Of a DNA stretch of 64,000 nucleotides, positions 18,990 through 28,360 are shown in pieces. A program made the position numbers and the translations under genes. Where the stretch lies: contig JAKVAZ010000001.1 of the NCBI GenBank assembly GCA_022447225.1, positions 186,001 to 250,000 of the forward strand, written 5' to 3'. The notes under the pieces are model-generated. The model had not been told where the DNA came from and made no database searches. It saw nothing but the letters and a program-made list of their open reading frames with translations. Numbering within the stretch: position 1 is the stretch's first letter; each line of letters begins with the position of its first letter. This stretch comes from Fuerstiella sp. GTDB lineage: Bacteria; Planctomycetota; Planctomycetia; Planctomycetales; Planctomycetaceae.

Positions 18990-19991
18990 ATGTCGATGGC
19001 TCGTACCGTAACCCTGTTCACCGGCCAGTGGGCCGATTTGCCTCTCGAAGAGCTTTGTAAGAAGTCCAAAGAATTCGGTTATGATGGACTTGAACTGGCA
19101 TGTTGGGGCGATCATTTCGAAGTTGATAAGGCCCTTTCTGACGACAGCTATTGTCAGAAGAAGCGTGATTTACTGGACAAATACGAACTCAAACTGTTTT
19201 CCATTTCCAATCACCTTGTTGGCCAGGCAGTACTGGACAATATCGATCAGCGACACCAAGCTATTCTTCCGGAGTATGTCTGGGGCGACGGTGACCCGGA
19301 TGGTGTGAACGCGCGAGCGGTCGAGGAAATGAAGAATACGGCCCGTGCTGCCCAAAAACTCGGCGTGAGTATTGTGAACGGGTTTACCGGTTCCAGCATC
19401 TGGCATCTTCTCTACGATTTTCCGCCGACACCGCCGGAGATGATTGATGCCGGATTCGATTTGCTGGCAGAGCGATGGAATCCGATCCTGGACGTCTTCC
19501 AGGAATGTGGCATTAAGTTCGGACTGGAAGTCCACCCTTCAGAAATTGCATTCGACATTTATTCTGCAGAGCGTGCTCTCAAATCACTTAATCACCGTGA
19601 AGAATTCGGCTTCAACTTTGATCCAAGCCATCTTATCTGGCAGGGAGTGGACCCCGTTGAGTTTCTTAGATACTTTCCGGAGCGGATTTATCATGTGCAT
19701 ATGAAAGATGCCTCGGTGACGCTGAACGGCCGAACGGGAATTCTAACGAGTCATCTTCCCTGGGGTGACAACCGACGAGGCTGGGACTTCCGCAGTGTCG
19801 GACGTGGTGGAGTACGATTCGAAGAGATCATCCGCGAGCTCAACGCCATCAACTACAGCGGACCGCTGTCAGTCGAATGGGAAGATATCGGGATGGATCG
19901 GGAACAGGGTGCAGCCGAAGCGGCGCAGTTCTGCAAGAACGTGGACTTCGAACCGTCCGGCCGCCGATTTGACGACGCTTTTGCCGATTAA
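18990..19991 (+). CDS. Sugar phosphate isomerase/epimerase-like TIM-barrel protein
   Basis: A 333-residue xylose isomerase-like TIM barrel (AP endonuclease 2 superfamily). Metal-ligand segments are visible in order: [31 protein letters not shown] and LSVEWEDI. The motif [13 protein letters not shown] near the N-terminus and the final acidic strand are typical of sugar phosphate isomerase/epimerase proteins, which are numerous in Planctomycetes and usually take part in catabolism of uncommon sugars or inositols. The ATG at 18990 is preceded by CGGGAG. It is divergent from the MoxR gene. The substrate is unknown. Confidence 0.88.
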   Translation: MSMARTVTLFTGQWADLPLEELCKKSKEFGYDGLELACWGDHFEVDKALSDDSYCQKKRDLLDKYELKLFSISNHLVGQAVLDNIDQRHQAILPEYVWGDGDPDGVNARAVEEMKNTARAAQKLGVSIVNGFTGSSIWHLLYDFPPTPPEMIDAGFDLLAERWNPILDVFQECGIKFGLEVHPSEIAFDIYSAERALKSLNHREEFGFNFDPSHLIWQGVDPVEFLRYFPERIYHVHMKDASVTLNGRTGILTSHLPWGDNRRGWDFRSVGRGGVRFEEIIRELNAINYSGPLSVEWEDIGMDREQGAAEAAQFCKNVDFEPSGRRFDDAFAD

Positions 19992-20072
19992 AGCTGCGGG
20001 GGGAAATCCAGTATCGATCGCTCCAACTGTGTTCAACAGTCGGGGTGCTGTTGTATTGGAGCACAGTCACGG

Positions 20073-21155
20073 ATGAATCAGGATCCTGTTCGTGTCAATC
20101 AGGTGCACTGGACTCGGGTTTTCCCGTTTTTGCGCCTGTTCAAAGCGGCTACGCTTGGGTGCCGTTTATCAGCGATACTAATTGCAGGCGTTGCTGTCCA
20201 GGTCAGCTGGAACGGCTCGAATGTCATCTGTTACGCAATGACCGGCTCTGTCGTCGATTTTCCGACAATCACCGGACCGTCAGTAACTCCAGCCACGATC
20301 AGCATACTGCAGAACGTTCCGGCCCAGCTGCTTCCGCGACTGACTGACAATGTTCTCGCGTTTGCATCGGACTGCTTCCTGATGCCTCCGTCACGGGATG
20401 CTTTTCTTTCGTGCCGGTTGATTACGGGAAGCCAGGGCTACTGGCCGGCCTTTGTCCTGATGGTGTGGAATGCGCTGAATCTGGGATTTTTTGGGACAGC
20501 TCTGGCACGTTTGGTCTCGACACAATTTTGTTGTCAGTCACGAACCGGAATTTTCGCATCGGTGTGCTATGCCGCCCGGCACTGGAAAGAAACGCTGCTG
20601 GCGGCCGGACTCATCATTACGATTCTGTTGATCCTCAGATCTCTGCTTGTGCTGGCGGGATATGTTTCGGGATTCGGATTCGCCGGTCAGACAACGGTGA
20701 GCGTCTTGTGGATACTGATCGAGCTGACTGGCGTCGGCCTGGTGCTTGGATTCCTGGTGGGAGGGGCTGCCTGGCTGTTGTCGCCGGCTGCGACGGGTGT
20801 CGATGGATGTTCGGGCGCAGAATCAGTCAGTCGCTGCATCAGCTACTGTTTGTCGCATCCTCTGTTGCTGTTGATCGGCCTTGCGACAATTACTGCCCTT
20901 GCGTTTACCGTGCGCAAGCTGTGTGAAGCATTACTCATCGCCGGCAGTACGGCCCTGCCCCCTGCTCTGAAAGCTCAGGATCCCGACGATGTTCGTCAAA
21001 TAGGGATGTATGTGATGGCGCAGATTCCTGAAGCCGTTCATCTCGCCGTGTTCCTTGCGGGTACTACGATTCTGTACATATTGTTACGACAGAGAGAAGA
21101 CGGTATCAGTACAGATGAGATTGACGGGGCCGTTTCGCCTCGACGTACTACCTGA
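20073..21155 (+). CDS. Multi-pass membrane protein of unknown function
   Basis: A 360-residue integral membrane protein not assignable to a family. Hydrophobic segments lie near residues 30-46, 123-145, 172-195, 207-232, 263-283 and 318-338, giving about six spans. A long loop (50-120) lies between the first two spans. There is no obvious transporter or enzyme motif. Its last 8 bases overlap the end of the convergent cmoA gene. It follows the isomerase-like gene after 81 bases. Confidence 0.7.
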   Translation: MNQDPVRVNQVHWTRVFPFLRLFKAATLGCRLSAILIAGVAVQVSWNGSNVICYAMTGSVVDFPTITGPSVTPATISILQNVPAQLLPRLTDNVLAFASDCFLMPPSRDAFLSCRLITGSQGYWPAFVLMVWNALNLGFFGTALARLVSTQFCCQSRTGIFASVCYAARHWKETLLAAGLIITILLILRSLLVLAGYVSGFGFAGQTTVSVLWILIELTGVGLVLGFLVGGAAWLLSPAATGVDGCSGAESVSRCISYCLSHPLLLLIGLATITALAFTVRKLCEALLIAGSTALPPALKAQDPDDVRQIGMYVMAQIPEAVHLAVFLAGTTILYILLRQREDGISTDEIDGAVSPRRTT

Positions 21156-21873
21156 TCGCAATCATCGATGCAAAATTGAAATGCCGTAACCAGACTCCTG
21201 CCTGACAGAAACCGCAGGCTTTTATTCGGTCAACGTGAACAGCCAGTGTTTCAGTGATCAGTGATTCTTCCAAAGCAGCTCGTTTTTGAGCAATCTCAAG
21301 TTCGCTGTATCCGTGGGCCCTCTTGAAATCCAGGTGGAGCTCTGTCATCAGCTGTTGTTCCTGCAGGTCATCGAAACACACCTTTTCAGAGACCAGCAGA
21401 GCTCCGCCGGGCCGCATCCCTGCGTAGATTGACCGGAGCAGGGGCAAACGTTCACGGCAAGGCACGAACTGCAGGGTTAGATTGAGTACGACGACAGAAG
21501 CGTTTTCCACAGAGACAGACCGAATATCATTTTCATGCGTGATGATTTCGCAGGTCGTTCCACTGGTTTCTTTCAGCCGATTCCTGAGACGGGTGATCAT
21601 CGCATGTGAATTGTCAACAGCGTGAAGAGTACATGAGGTTGGGGCACGAAGCCGCATGCGTTCGGTTGCAGCTCCCAGTGAACAGCCTAAATCATAAAGC
21701 TGACTGTTCGGAGCAGCGTGTGTCAGTGTGATTTGCTCAACCATTGCCAGCATCGACGCGTAGCCAGGCACCGACCGGGCAATCATATCAGGGAAGACAC
21801 GGGCTACACTGTCGTCAAACTCAAACTGTTCAATCCGGGCAAGAGGCTTGGAATAGATCCGGTCCTGATTCAT
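21148..21873 (-). CDS. cmoA: Carboxy-S-adenosyl-L-methionine synthase CmoA
   Basis: A 241-residue SAM-dependent enzyme that uses prephenate to make carboxy-SAM for wobble uridine modification (cmo5U34) in tRNA. The start chosen is the ATG at 21873, where family similarity begins (IEQFEFDDSVARVFPDMI). Key segments: RSVPGYASML, the SAM-binding DLGCSLGAATERM, AVDNSHAMI, VVLNLTLQFV, LLVSEKVCFDD and the C-terminal HGYSELEIAQKRAALEESL, ending with a LRHFNF strand. In Proteobacteria cmoA is normally beside cmoB; no cmoB is in this window. Confidence 0.92.
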   Translation of the reverse strand: MNQDRIYSKPLARIEQFEFDDSVARVFPDMIARSVPGYASMLAMVEQITLTHAAPNSQLYDLGCSLGAATERMRLRAPTSCTLHAVDNSHAMITRLRNRLKETSGTTCEIITHENDIRSVSVENASVVVLNLTLQFVPCRERLPLLRSIYAGMRPGGALLVSEKVCFDDLQEQQLMTELHLDFKRAHGYSELEIAQKRAALEESLITETLAVHVDRIKACGFCQAGVWLRHFNFASMIAIR

Positions 21874-22665
21874 GGTGACGTGCCGGGAGAAGCAAGAGAA
21901 GTACAGCAGGCCGGATGTCCGGTACAACACGGGCATATGTCATCGCACCGGGCGAGTCGAAAAAAAACCTTCATGAGCGGTCCCCGGGATGACTCAAACA
22001 GTTTTCGGTTCCGGTGCCGTCTGCAGAAAGCAGACCAATTCTGCTGTTCCTGTTACGGATTTGCAAGATTTGAGGATGTCGTTTCGTGAGTGAATCCATA
22101 CGCCCGTGTTCTTTCCAAGAAAATTCCTGCGGTCAGGTGCATCAACGAACATCGCTCACTGCAACGCAATACCGTCCGCTTCCCCATCAGTATACAGGGG
22201 GTGGGGATCCGATCATTTTTCTGGAAGGTTGATTGGCGGCTGGTCCGGTCATTTCATTATTTCGGCAGGATGAGTCTGACTTCACGCTTTAGCCTTTTTC
22301 AGCACCCGTTGCCGGTATGGCTGTGGCCGAGTGGGCGTCCAGGCTGGCTGCCAGTGTCTCGGCCCCGAAGTCTGCGGGCAACCTGGTGCGAATTTGTGTA
22401 CCTGTGGGTGCCCCGTGATCGGTTGAATGGCGGGAAATCTCTTCTTCGGAAGAGACTCTTCTATCCGGCCATCGAGAAGAAAACTGTGTCCGGCCTGCGG
22501 CACACGAACATCATGATTTGAGTGATGTCATTCGGAAACATGCCGGACATCGTTGTTTCAGAAACAGCGTTTACCATCGGCAACGCTTGAGTTTTCCCCT
22601 GATTGATCCACGGCGCAGCTGTCTGTGCGACATAGAGTTCAGAAGTTCTCCAGTTCCTTTCACCG
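21874..22665. other. Intergenic region upstream of the GGDEF gene
   Basis: About 790 bases between the divergent cmoA and the tandem-GGDEF gene. A 143-codon plus-strand frame (22090-22521) has the composition of a chance frame, rich in Arg, Ser and Trp with no recognisable domain. I see no RNA gene or clear promoter. Confidence 0.35.
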
Positions 22666-24189
22666 ATGCTTATTCCGGATCTTATTCCGGATCTTATTGC
22701 GGTACCGGGGTTTATGCTCTGTTCCAAAAAGCTCATTCGAGTCCACTGGTTTGCCGGTGCTCCCTATTCTTCGTCGTCAAGGCTGGAGATCAAGCCGTGT
22801 GATTTGTCTACGGATGACTGTTCCGGTGAATGTGATGTGCGAGTTCTGGAATTTTTTGACAAAAAGAATGCGTTGAAAATTCGGAACATTGTCACGTCTC
22901 ACAAGACTCCGGTTCTGTTGCTTGTTGGCAACGATTGTTTTGATGAAGCGTTCGATCTGATCCGGGAAGAAGACGATCTTTGTTTGATTGACAGTCCCTG
23001 GATGCTGATAGAACACCGTCTTTGCCGGCTTCAGAAAAATGCTGCAAACCGACTGGATTCGCTCACTGCTTTGCGAAGTCGCAAAGAGTTGATTCGTCAT
23101 CTGGGAGAGTGTTGTGCCGAGGCAGATTCAAGCCGACCCGTGTCCGTTATTTTTCTGGACCTGGACCACTTCAAGGCACTCAACGATCAGCACGGGCATG
23201 CTGTCGGGGACAATCTGCTGGTTGAGTGCGGTGAGCTGCTGAATGAATACACCAGCCAGGATTTCTTTGTCGCTCGATTCGGTGGCGAAGAATTTGTACT
23301 CGTCAGTCGTCTGGACGAAGAATCGACGCGACGGACAGCCGAGCACATTCGAATTACGATTGCTTCGCATGAGTTTCCTGGCCAGATCAGGATGTCCACC
23401 AGCATCGGCATCAGCACTACTGAAACGTCGATGGAAGTTTCTGATTTGCTGAGTCAGGCTGACGAAGCTTTGTATGCTGCCAAGGCGGGAGGTCGAGATC
23501 TGGTCTACACCTGGAATCAGCTGAAAGCAGAGTCTTCAAGTGCCGGCGAAGATGTGGATGTGACAGGCCTGGAGAATCATGCACGCGTTTTTTCAGAACG
23601 TGTGACGAGTTTCATTACCCGGCGCAGTAAAAAGCTGATTTCCGGACTGAAACACGAGGCATCGACTGACGGGCTGACACAAATATACAACCGACGTTAT
23701 CTGGACAGCCAGCTTTCCGTGGAACTGGCAGCAGCGGAACAGCACGCGTATCCGCTGTGTATCGCTCTGATCGACGTTGATCATTTTGGCCAGGTGAACA
23801 AAACTCATGGCTGGCCAACCGGTGACCTTGTTCTGAAGCAGGTTAGCTCCCTCATTCAATCCAACCTTCGAAAGACCGACTGGGTGGGGCGTTATGGCGG
23901 AGAGGAGTTCTGCGTCGTGCTGATCGACGCCACTTTATCCCAGGCGAGATTTGTGCTGGAGCGTCTCAGATCAGCGGTAGAGAAGTCCCTGTTTGAATCC
24001 ACAGCCGGCGTACCGCTGGCAGTCACGATTAGTATCGGGCTTGTTGAGCAGGACGTTGCAGACACCACACCAGTGCAGTTGCTCGAACGAGCCAGTCGCG
24101 AGACACTTGCTGCGAAGAATGCGGGACGCAACTGCCTGCGTCCGCAGCCGGAACAACGGGTTCATCAGATTTGCCAGCCGCAACATTGA
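22666..24189 (+). CDS. Protein with two GGDEF (diguanylate cyclase) domains
   Basis: About 507 residues. Residues 55-125 look like a divergent receiver domain (TPVLLLVGND and LCLIDSPWMLIEHRL) without an evident phosphoacceptor site. The first GGDEF domain spans about 132-285, with DLDHFKALND and GGEEF at 206-210; it lacks an RxxD inhibitory site. A linker of about 45 residues follows. The second spans about 333-490, with DVDHFGQVNK and GGEEF at 411-415, and has RKTD at 402-405, the correct position for a product-inhibition I-site. Both active sites look intact, so both may make c-di-GMP from GTP. The true start may be the ATG at 22714. Confidence 0.9.
   Translation: MLIPDLIPDLIAVPGFMLCSKKLIRVHWFAGAPYSSSSRLEIKPCDLSTDDCSGECDVRVLEFFDKKNALKIRNIVTSHKTPVLLLVGNDCFDEAFDLIREEDDLCLIDSPWMLIEHRLCRLQKNAANRLDSLTALRSRKELIRHLGECCAEADSSRPVSVIFLDLDHFKALNDQHGHAVGDNLLVECGELLNEYTSQDFFVARFGGEEFVLVSRLDEESTRRTAEHIRITIASHEFPGQIRMSTSIGISTTETSMEVSDLLSQADEALYAAKAGGRDLVYTWNQLKAESSSAGEDVDVTGLENHARVFSERVTSFITRRSKKLISGLKHEASTDGLTQIYNRRYLDSQLSVELAAAEQHAYPLCIALIDVDHFGQVNKTHGWPTGDLVLKQVSSLIQSNLRKTDWVGRYGGEEFCVVLIDATLSQARFVLERLRSAVEKSLFESTAGVPLAVTISIGLVEQDVADTTPVQLLERASRETLAAKNAGRNCLRPQPEQRVHQICQPQH
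22668..22691 (+). repeat. 12-base tandem direct repeat at the start of the GGDEF gene
   Basis: Two exact copies of CTTATTCCGGAT stand head to tail, followed by a third partial copy (CTTATTGCGG). In the reading frame they encode a repeated Leu-Ile-Pro-Asp unit at the very N-terminus. If translation starts at the later ATG (22714), the repeat is in the leader. Confidence 0.8.
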
Positions 24190-24419
24190 TCAGAAGTACA
24201 GCCACAGGTGTGCAGAACAGACCGTCGCGCCGGGAGTGTCTGTATGTGGTCTAACGGCCGTTGTCGCAACAGCGAACTTCTTTTGTCTGTCTGCAGTTTC
24301 AGGTTTAATGTTTTTCATCCTGGATGCCCACGGCGATGAGCACATGACCCCTGGTGTGCGTACTTCGGATACAGCTGGTGAGTTTTGATCCGGCGGCGAA
24401 TGATCGGATCATCACGTCG

Positions 24420-25322
24420 TCACGGCGAATTTCGTTCTGCCTGCTTCGCCGCCTGGTAGGCTTCTTCCATTTGTGGCAGTGAGGCTTCTTCGATGGACTG
24501 ACCATCCGTCTTCATCGCTGCCTCTATGGCTCGAAACCGGCGGTTGAACTTTGCATTGCTCTGACGAAGTGCTTCTTCGGGATCGATCCCCCAGCGACGG
24601 GCAATATTTGCCAGTACGAACAAAACGTCGCCGAGTTCGTTCCGCACTCGTGCTTTGCGTTCTGAACACTCAATCGGCCGATCGGGGACAGGTTCACCCT
24701 CAACACCGGCCGGCACGTGCGGAATTCGGCCATCATCAAACAGTTCGGCTGCCAGTTCGTTCAGCTCCTCATTGAGCTTGTCAAACAACATATCACGATC
24801 CGGGAAGTCATAGCCGGCAGATGCGGCTCGCGACGTAATGCGCGACGCTCGAGCCAGCTGGGGCATCGTTACCGGAATTCCGTCCAGCCTGGAATCACGT
24901 GATTGTTTTTCGGCAGCCTTGGCGGCTCGCCAGTGACGCTTAACCTCGTCGGCTGAATCTGCTGAGACATTGCCAAAAACATGGGGATGTCGTCGCACCA
25001 TTTTGTCTGCAATCTGTCTGACGACATCGATCAGTTGAAATCGATTTTCATCGGCAGCAATCTGCGCATGCAGCACCACCTGCAAAAGCACATCTCCTAA
25101 CTCTTCCTGGATGGCTGCATTGTCGCCTGAATCGATCGCTTCCAGGAGTTCGCAGGTCTCTTCCAGTGTGTACGGTTTGATACTTTGCAGTGTCTGCTGA
25201 CGATCCCACGGGCATCCGTCGGGGGCTCGCAGACGAGCAATCACTTCGCACAGTCGGCGGAATTCGGGTAACAGCTGATCAAAGCCTGGAGGTTGACCGA
25301 ACATGTCTGGATCGTGCTTCAC
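24420..25322 (-). CDS. mazG: Nucleoside triphosphate pyrophosphohydrolase MazG
   Basis: A 300-residue all-alpha NTP pyrophosphohydrolase. The first MazG domain holds LRAPDGCPWDRQQT, the EETCELLEAI metal-binding helix and EELGDVLLQVV. The second, looser domain has KLNEELNELAAEL and NELGDVLFVLANIAR, with the ExxE and ExxD ligands of the family. MazG hydrolyses NTPs and dNTPs to the monophosphate, removing aberrant nucleotides and lowering the stringent response. The start is a GTG whose GTGA overlaps the stop of the upstream Nudix gene, a sign of translational coupling. The second domain carries an insert of about 25 residues (PHVPAGVEGEPV). Confidence 0.95.
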   Translation of the reverse strand: MKHDPDMFGQPPGFDQLLPEFRRLCEVIARLRAPDGCPWDRQQTLQSIKPYTLEETCELLEAIDSGDNAAIQEELGDVLLQVVLHAQIAADENRFQLIDVVRQIADKMVRRHPHVFGNVSADSADEVKRHWRAAKAAEKQSRDSRLDGIPVTMPQLARASRITSRAASAGYDFPDRDMLFDKLNEELNELAAELFDDGRIPHVPAGVEGEPVPDRPIECSERKARVRNELGDVLFVLANIARRWGIDPEEALRQSNAKFNRRFRAIEAAMKTDGQSIEEASLPQMEEAYQAAKQAERNSP

Positions 25323-25771
25323 TGTCCGGCTCCGGAACTGGTTTTGAGGTAAACTTCCAGCTGAGCGAGCAGCGGATCAATCGTTCGTTCCTGAATCCGA
25401 TGCGGAGGATCCCATGAAAACCACTTGAATCCTATATGTTCTGTGAGTTCGGGTTCGAGTGGTTCAGCGATTGATGCCAGAAATAACCGCAGTGTCTTTT
25501 CAATTTTTTCGGAGTGCTGATTTTTTTTTCCGTAACGTCGGCCGGGGACACGATATCGCTGTTCGTAACAAAATCCAGGATCAATCTGCAGTACCTGTTC
25601 TCCAAATCCGGTTTCTTCTTCCAGTTCCCGCAATGCGCACTCGAGATCGGATTCACCGGGATCGACATGACCCTTTGGAAGATCCCAGCGATCCTCATGT
25701 TCCATCAGCAGAAAAGACTCGACCGGATTGCCTGTTACGATTAAGAATCCGCAGCTGCGTGGTTGTTTCAA
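25319..25771 (-). CDS. Nudix hydrolase, Ap4A hydrolase-like
   Basis: A 150-residue Nudix enzyme with a complete box near residues 34-56 (GHVDPGESDLECALRELEEE, then TGF), which supplies the Mg2+-binding glutamates. The N-terminal CGFLIVTGN and the WDLPKGHVDPGE segment resemble bis(5'-nucleosyl)-tetraphosphatases. The start codon is probably the TTG at 25771, with GGAG about 7 bases before it. Its stop overlaps the GTG start of mazG by four bases. It may clear dinucleoside polyphosphates or other toxic nucleotides. Confidence 0.88.
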   Translation of the reverse strand: MKQPRSCGFLIVTGNPVESFLLMEHEDRWDLPKGHVDPGESDLECALRELEEETGFGEQVLQIDPGFCYEQRYRVPGRRYGKKNQHSEKIEKTLRLFLASIAEPLEPELTEHIGFKWFSWDPPHRIQERTIDPLLAQLEVYLKTSSGAGQ

Positions 25772-25879
25772 GAGAGAGTACTCCGAAACCTGATGAGTTG
25801 TGTGAGAGCGTCCGGAAACATGTCTTCAAAAGGTGTGCCCGTTTTGGAATTCCGCTGTAGCTAACGGTTAACGGATATC

Positions 25880-26467
25880 TCAGCTTTTTGGCAGAGTATA
25901 GTCGGGATGGCAGTCGACGGGAGGCAGGCGGTCCTCGAGTCGATCGGGAGTCACTGAAAATGGCTGTGCAGGTGGCCGTCCTTCCAGGCTGAGATAGTCC
26001 TGAAGTGTCCAGTGATTCACTGGAAAAGCCAGTTCATCCCACGGGATTTCTTTGAGGGAGACCATGGCGACTTCCAGCGATTCCGTACCGGCGACGATTT
26101 CGGGGCTGTTCAGATGCGTGAGATACACCAGGTGCACCTGTCCGATTCGTGGAATGGAATAGACTCCCAGCAATGACGATGCAGCGACGCGTGCACCGGC
26201 CTCTTCGAATGACTCACGAACAGCTGCATTCTCTGCTGTTTCACCCATTTCCATGAACCCTCCTGGCAATGTCCAGAAACCGTAACGGGGCAGGATCGCC
26301 CGACGGCACAGCAGGACTTGATCTCCTTCAATGCACAGCGCGGCAGCAATGACGCGGGGATTTTCGTAGTGAATCCAGCCGCAGCGGTCACAGACAGAAC
26401 GCTCGTGGTCATCACCCTCAGGAATGCGCCGTCGGAAATTCTCAAATTTGCTGATCGGAATATTCAT
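25880..26467 (-). CDS. Nudix hydrolase with N-terminal zinc-ribbon-like segment
   Basis: A 195-residue protein starting at the ATG at 26467; the longer frame has no similarity. Residues 20-30 carry a CDRCGWIHYENP motif that precedes the Nudix domain in the group related to NADH pyrophosphatases and COG1051 enzymes. The Nudix box lies near residues 74-96 (GGFMEMGETAENAAVRESFE, then EAGA) and is intact. The preceding strands (VLLCRRAILPRYGFWTLPGG) are typical for ADP-ribose or nucleoside diphosphate-X hydrolases. It stands 108 bases upstream of the Ap4A-type Nudix gene and 120 bases downstream of ppk2 on the same strand. Confidence 0.87.
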   Translation of the reverse strand: MNIPISKFENFRRRIPEGDDHERSVCDRCGWIHYENPRVIAAALCIEGDQVLLCRRAILPRYGFWTLPGGFMEMGETAENAAVRESFEEAGARVAASSLLGVYSIPRIGQVHLVYLTHLNSPEIVAGTESLEVAMVSLKEIPWDELAFPVNHWTLQDYLSLEGRPPAQPFSVTPDRLEDRLPPVDCHPDYTLPKS

Positions 26468-26587
26468 TCCGCCACGATAACGGAATTGAACCGTCGGTGC
26501 AGCTGTCAACACAAACCCTGACAGAATACCGCAGTGCCGGAAGCCGAACATGGCAGCATCTGCCGGCACCGGTCCGGCGGGAACCGG

Positions 26588-27388
26588 TCAATCGATCACA
26601 ATTCTGCTGAGGTCATCGGATTTCGGATAGTGCGGATTCATCCCGTGCAGTGCACTGGTGATGATGCGCATCACGGCCAGATTGCGATACCACTTCTGAT
26701 CTGCCGGGATCACGTACCATGGAACCGATTCTGTTGTGCAGTGATTCAGCATGTCTTCAAAAGCCTGCTGATAATCATCCCACAAGGCCCGTTTGTTCAG
26801 ATCATCAATATCGAATTTCCAGTGCTTGTCCGGTCTGTCCAGTCGGTCCTGAAGGCGTTCCTTCTGCTCGTCTCGGGAAATATGCAGAAAGATCTTCAGA
26901 ATCGTGGTTCCGGTAGACGTGAGGTGCTGCTCGAATCCGTTGATCAGTTCGTATCTTGGACGCCAGACAGCTTCGGGCACGATGTGGTGAACTCGCACGA
27001 CCAAAACATCTTCGTAGTGTGAGCGATTGAAAATCCCGATCATTCCGTTTGCCGGCGCGGCGTTATGGACTCGCCACAGAAAATCGTGGTTCAGTTCTTC
27101 CACTGACGGTTTTTTGAACGAAGTAACGCGCACTCCCTGGGGGTTAACTCCTTCACATACTTTGCGAATGGTTCCGTCTTTGCCTCCGGCATCCATGGCC
27201 TGAAGTACGATCAGTAATTTCTGTTTACCTTCGGCATACAGCTTTGCCTGCATTCGAATGAATTGCTCCCGCAAATCCCGGAATTCTGTTTCAGCTGCCG
27301 CACGATCGTCGCAGTAGTCTCGCCCCTTTGTACTGATCTGAGCCAGTTGAACGGGTGTTCCTGGAGTCAGTCGGTGTGTCTGTGGCAT
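26588..27388 (-). CDS. ppk2: Polyphosphate kinase 2 family protein
   Basis: A 266-residue PPK2 enzyme that transfers phosphate between polyphosphate and nucleotides. It has Walker A LQAMDAGGKDGT, the lid-side VRVTSFKKPS segment, the Walker B-like FNRSHYEDVLVVRVH, and KIFLHISRDEQKERL followed by RLDRPDKHWKF, all typical. The single domain and length match class I or III enzymes acting on NMP or NDP, which cannot be separated by eye. It leads a same-strand group with two Nudix genes and mazG, which suggests nucleotide-pool maintenance. Confidence 0.93.
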   Translation of the reverse strand: MPQTHRLTPGTPVQLAQISTKGRDYCDDRAAAETEFRDLREQFIRMQAKLYAEGKQKLLIVLQAMDAGGKDGTIRKVCEGVNPQGVRVTSFKKPSVEELNHDFLWRVHNAAPANGMIGIFNRSHYEDVLVVRVHHIVPEAVWRPRYELINGFEQHLTSTGTTILKIFLHISRDEQKERLQDRLDRPDKHWKFDIDDLNKRALWDDYQQAFEDMLNHCTTESVPWYVIPADQKWYRNLAVMRIITSALHGMNPHYPKSDDLSRIVID

Positions 27389-27417
27389 GGTGTTTTCTGA
27401 TTGGCAGGTGCGAATTT

Positions 27418-28350
27418 TTATTCGCCGGGGGACAGGAGTGACGGAGACGATGAGTCGAAAGTTTTGATGTGGTTAGCGGCGGACGTACGAGGAAATCGAT
27501 TTAGTAGTTCGCGTCTCAGCCGACCTGCTGATGCCGACCGGCCGGTTGCCTCCAGACACACGATTGCCTCAGCCAGTCCGGAGGCGGCCAGGTTTGGGTC
27601 GTGGTTCTGCATCAGCGGCAGCCAAAGCAGCTCCAGTGCCGCCTGATCCGGTTTATGACGCAGCTGGAATGCACGGCCAACAATGAATTGTGGGCCGGAA
27701 CGCAGAGATTCAGGCAATCCCGCAGCTCGTTTCTGCCAGCGTCGCACGGTTGGGAGGTGAACAGAGTCTGTCATCGTCAGCTGAATTCGCCACAACTGAG
27801 TCTCAGCTATAATGCCCACCGGCAAATGCCGGTTCGACCTAAGTTCTTTCAGAATCTCCACACACCGTTCGGTGTACCGGGAATCCTGCAGAAGTGCAGA
27901 CGCAGAGGACAGCTGTCGGAGGATTGACTCACTGCGAAGGTCGCCCGGCGATGCAACGTAACGTTCGTGACTCGGGAGACGATCATCCCAGACCAAAGGA
28001 AGCAGGCTCAGGTACGGAGATGCCGGATCACGTTCATAGATGGTTTCGACTCGCCGGACCGCATCTTCAGGACGGTTGAGCATCAGACAACAGCGAATTG
28101 CAGTGGCCTGAATTCGGTTGTAAACCCGCGACGGGATTCCTTTGTCCAGCAACCGGTCACAGTTCCCAAGTGCCTGGACATATTTTTCCTGTTCAAAGAG
28201 TCGCTCATTTTCGGTGTACAGCGTTCGATTGTCGCCACGGTCAGATTGCAGGATTGAATCAACCTGCTGTGCGCCACATACGTGGCACCAGATGGGTATC
28301 AGCAATATGCTGACAATCGCACTAAACCGGATTCCGAAGCCGTTTTGCAT
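27418..28350 (-). CDS. Secreted TPR-like protein of unknown function
   Basis: A 310-residue protein with an N-terminal signal peptide (IVSILLIPIWCHVCGA, cleavage near residue 27). The rest is helical, with tetratricopeptide-like pairs (RLFEQEKYVQALGNCDRLL, and CCLMLNRPEDAVRRVETIY), suggesting a solenoid in the periplasm. I recognise no catalytic motif. Its C-terminus faces ppk2 and it stands 10 bases downstream of the GT-C-like gene on the same strand, so those two are probably co-transcribed. Confidence 0.7.
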   Translation of the reverse strand: MQNGFGIRFSAIVSILLIPIWCHVCGAQQVDSILQSDRGDNRTLYTENERLFEQEKYVQALGNCDRLLDKGIPSRVYNRIQATAIRCCLMLNRPEDAVRRVETIYERDPASPYLSLLPLVWDDRLPSHERYVASPGDLRSESILRQLSSASALLQDSRYTERCVEILKELRSNRHLPVGIIAETQLWRIQLTMTDSVHLPTVRRWQKRAAGLPESLRSGPQFIVGRAFQLRHKPDQAALELLWLPLMQNHDPNLAASGLAEAIVCLEATGRSASAGRLRRELLNRFPRTSAANHIKTFDSSSPSLLSPGE

Positions 28351-28360
28351 TTGAACTTCG

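Noticed and set aside
22090-22521. A 143-codon plus-strand frame between cmoA and the GGDEF gene
   Set aside because: Rich in Arg, Ser and Trp, no ribosome binding site, no domain; probably a chance frame.
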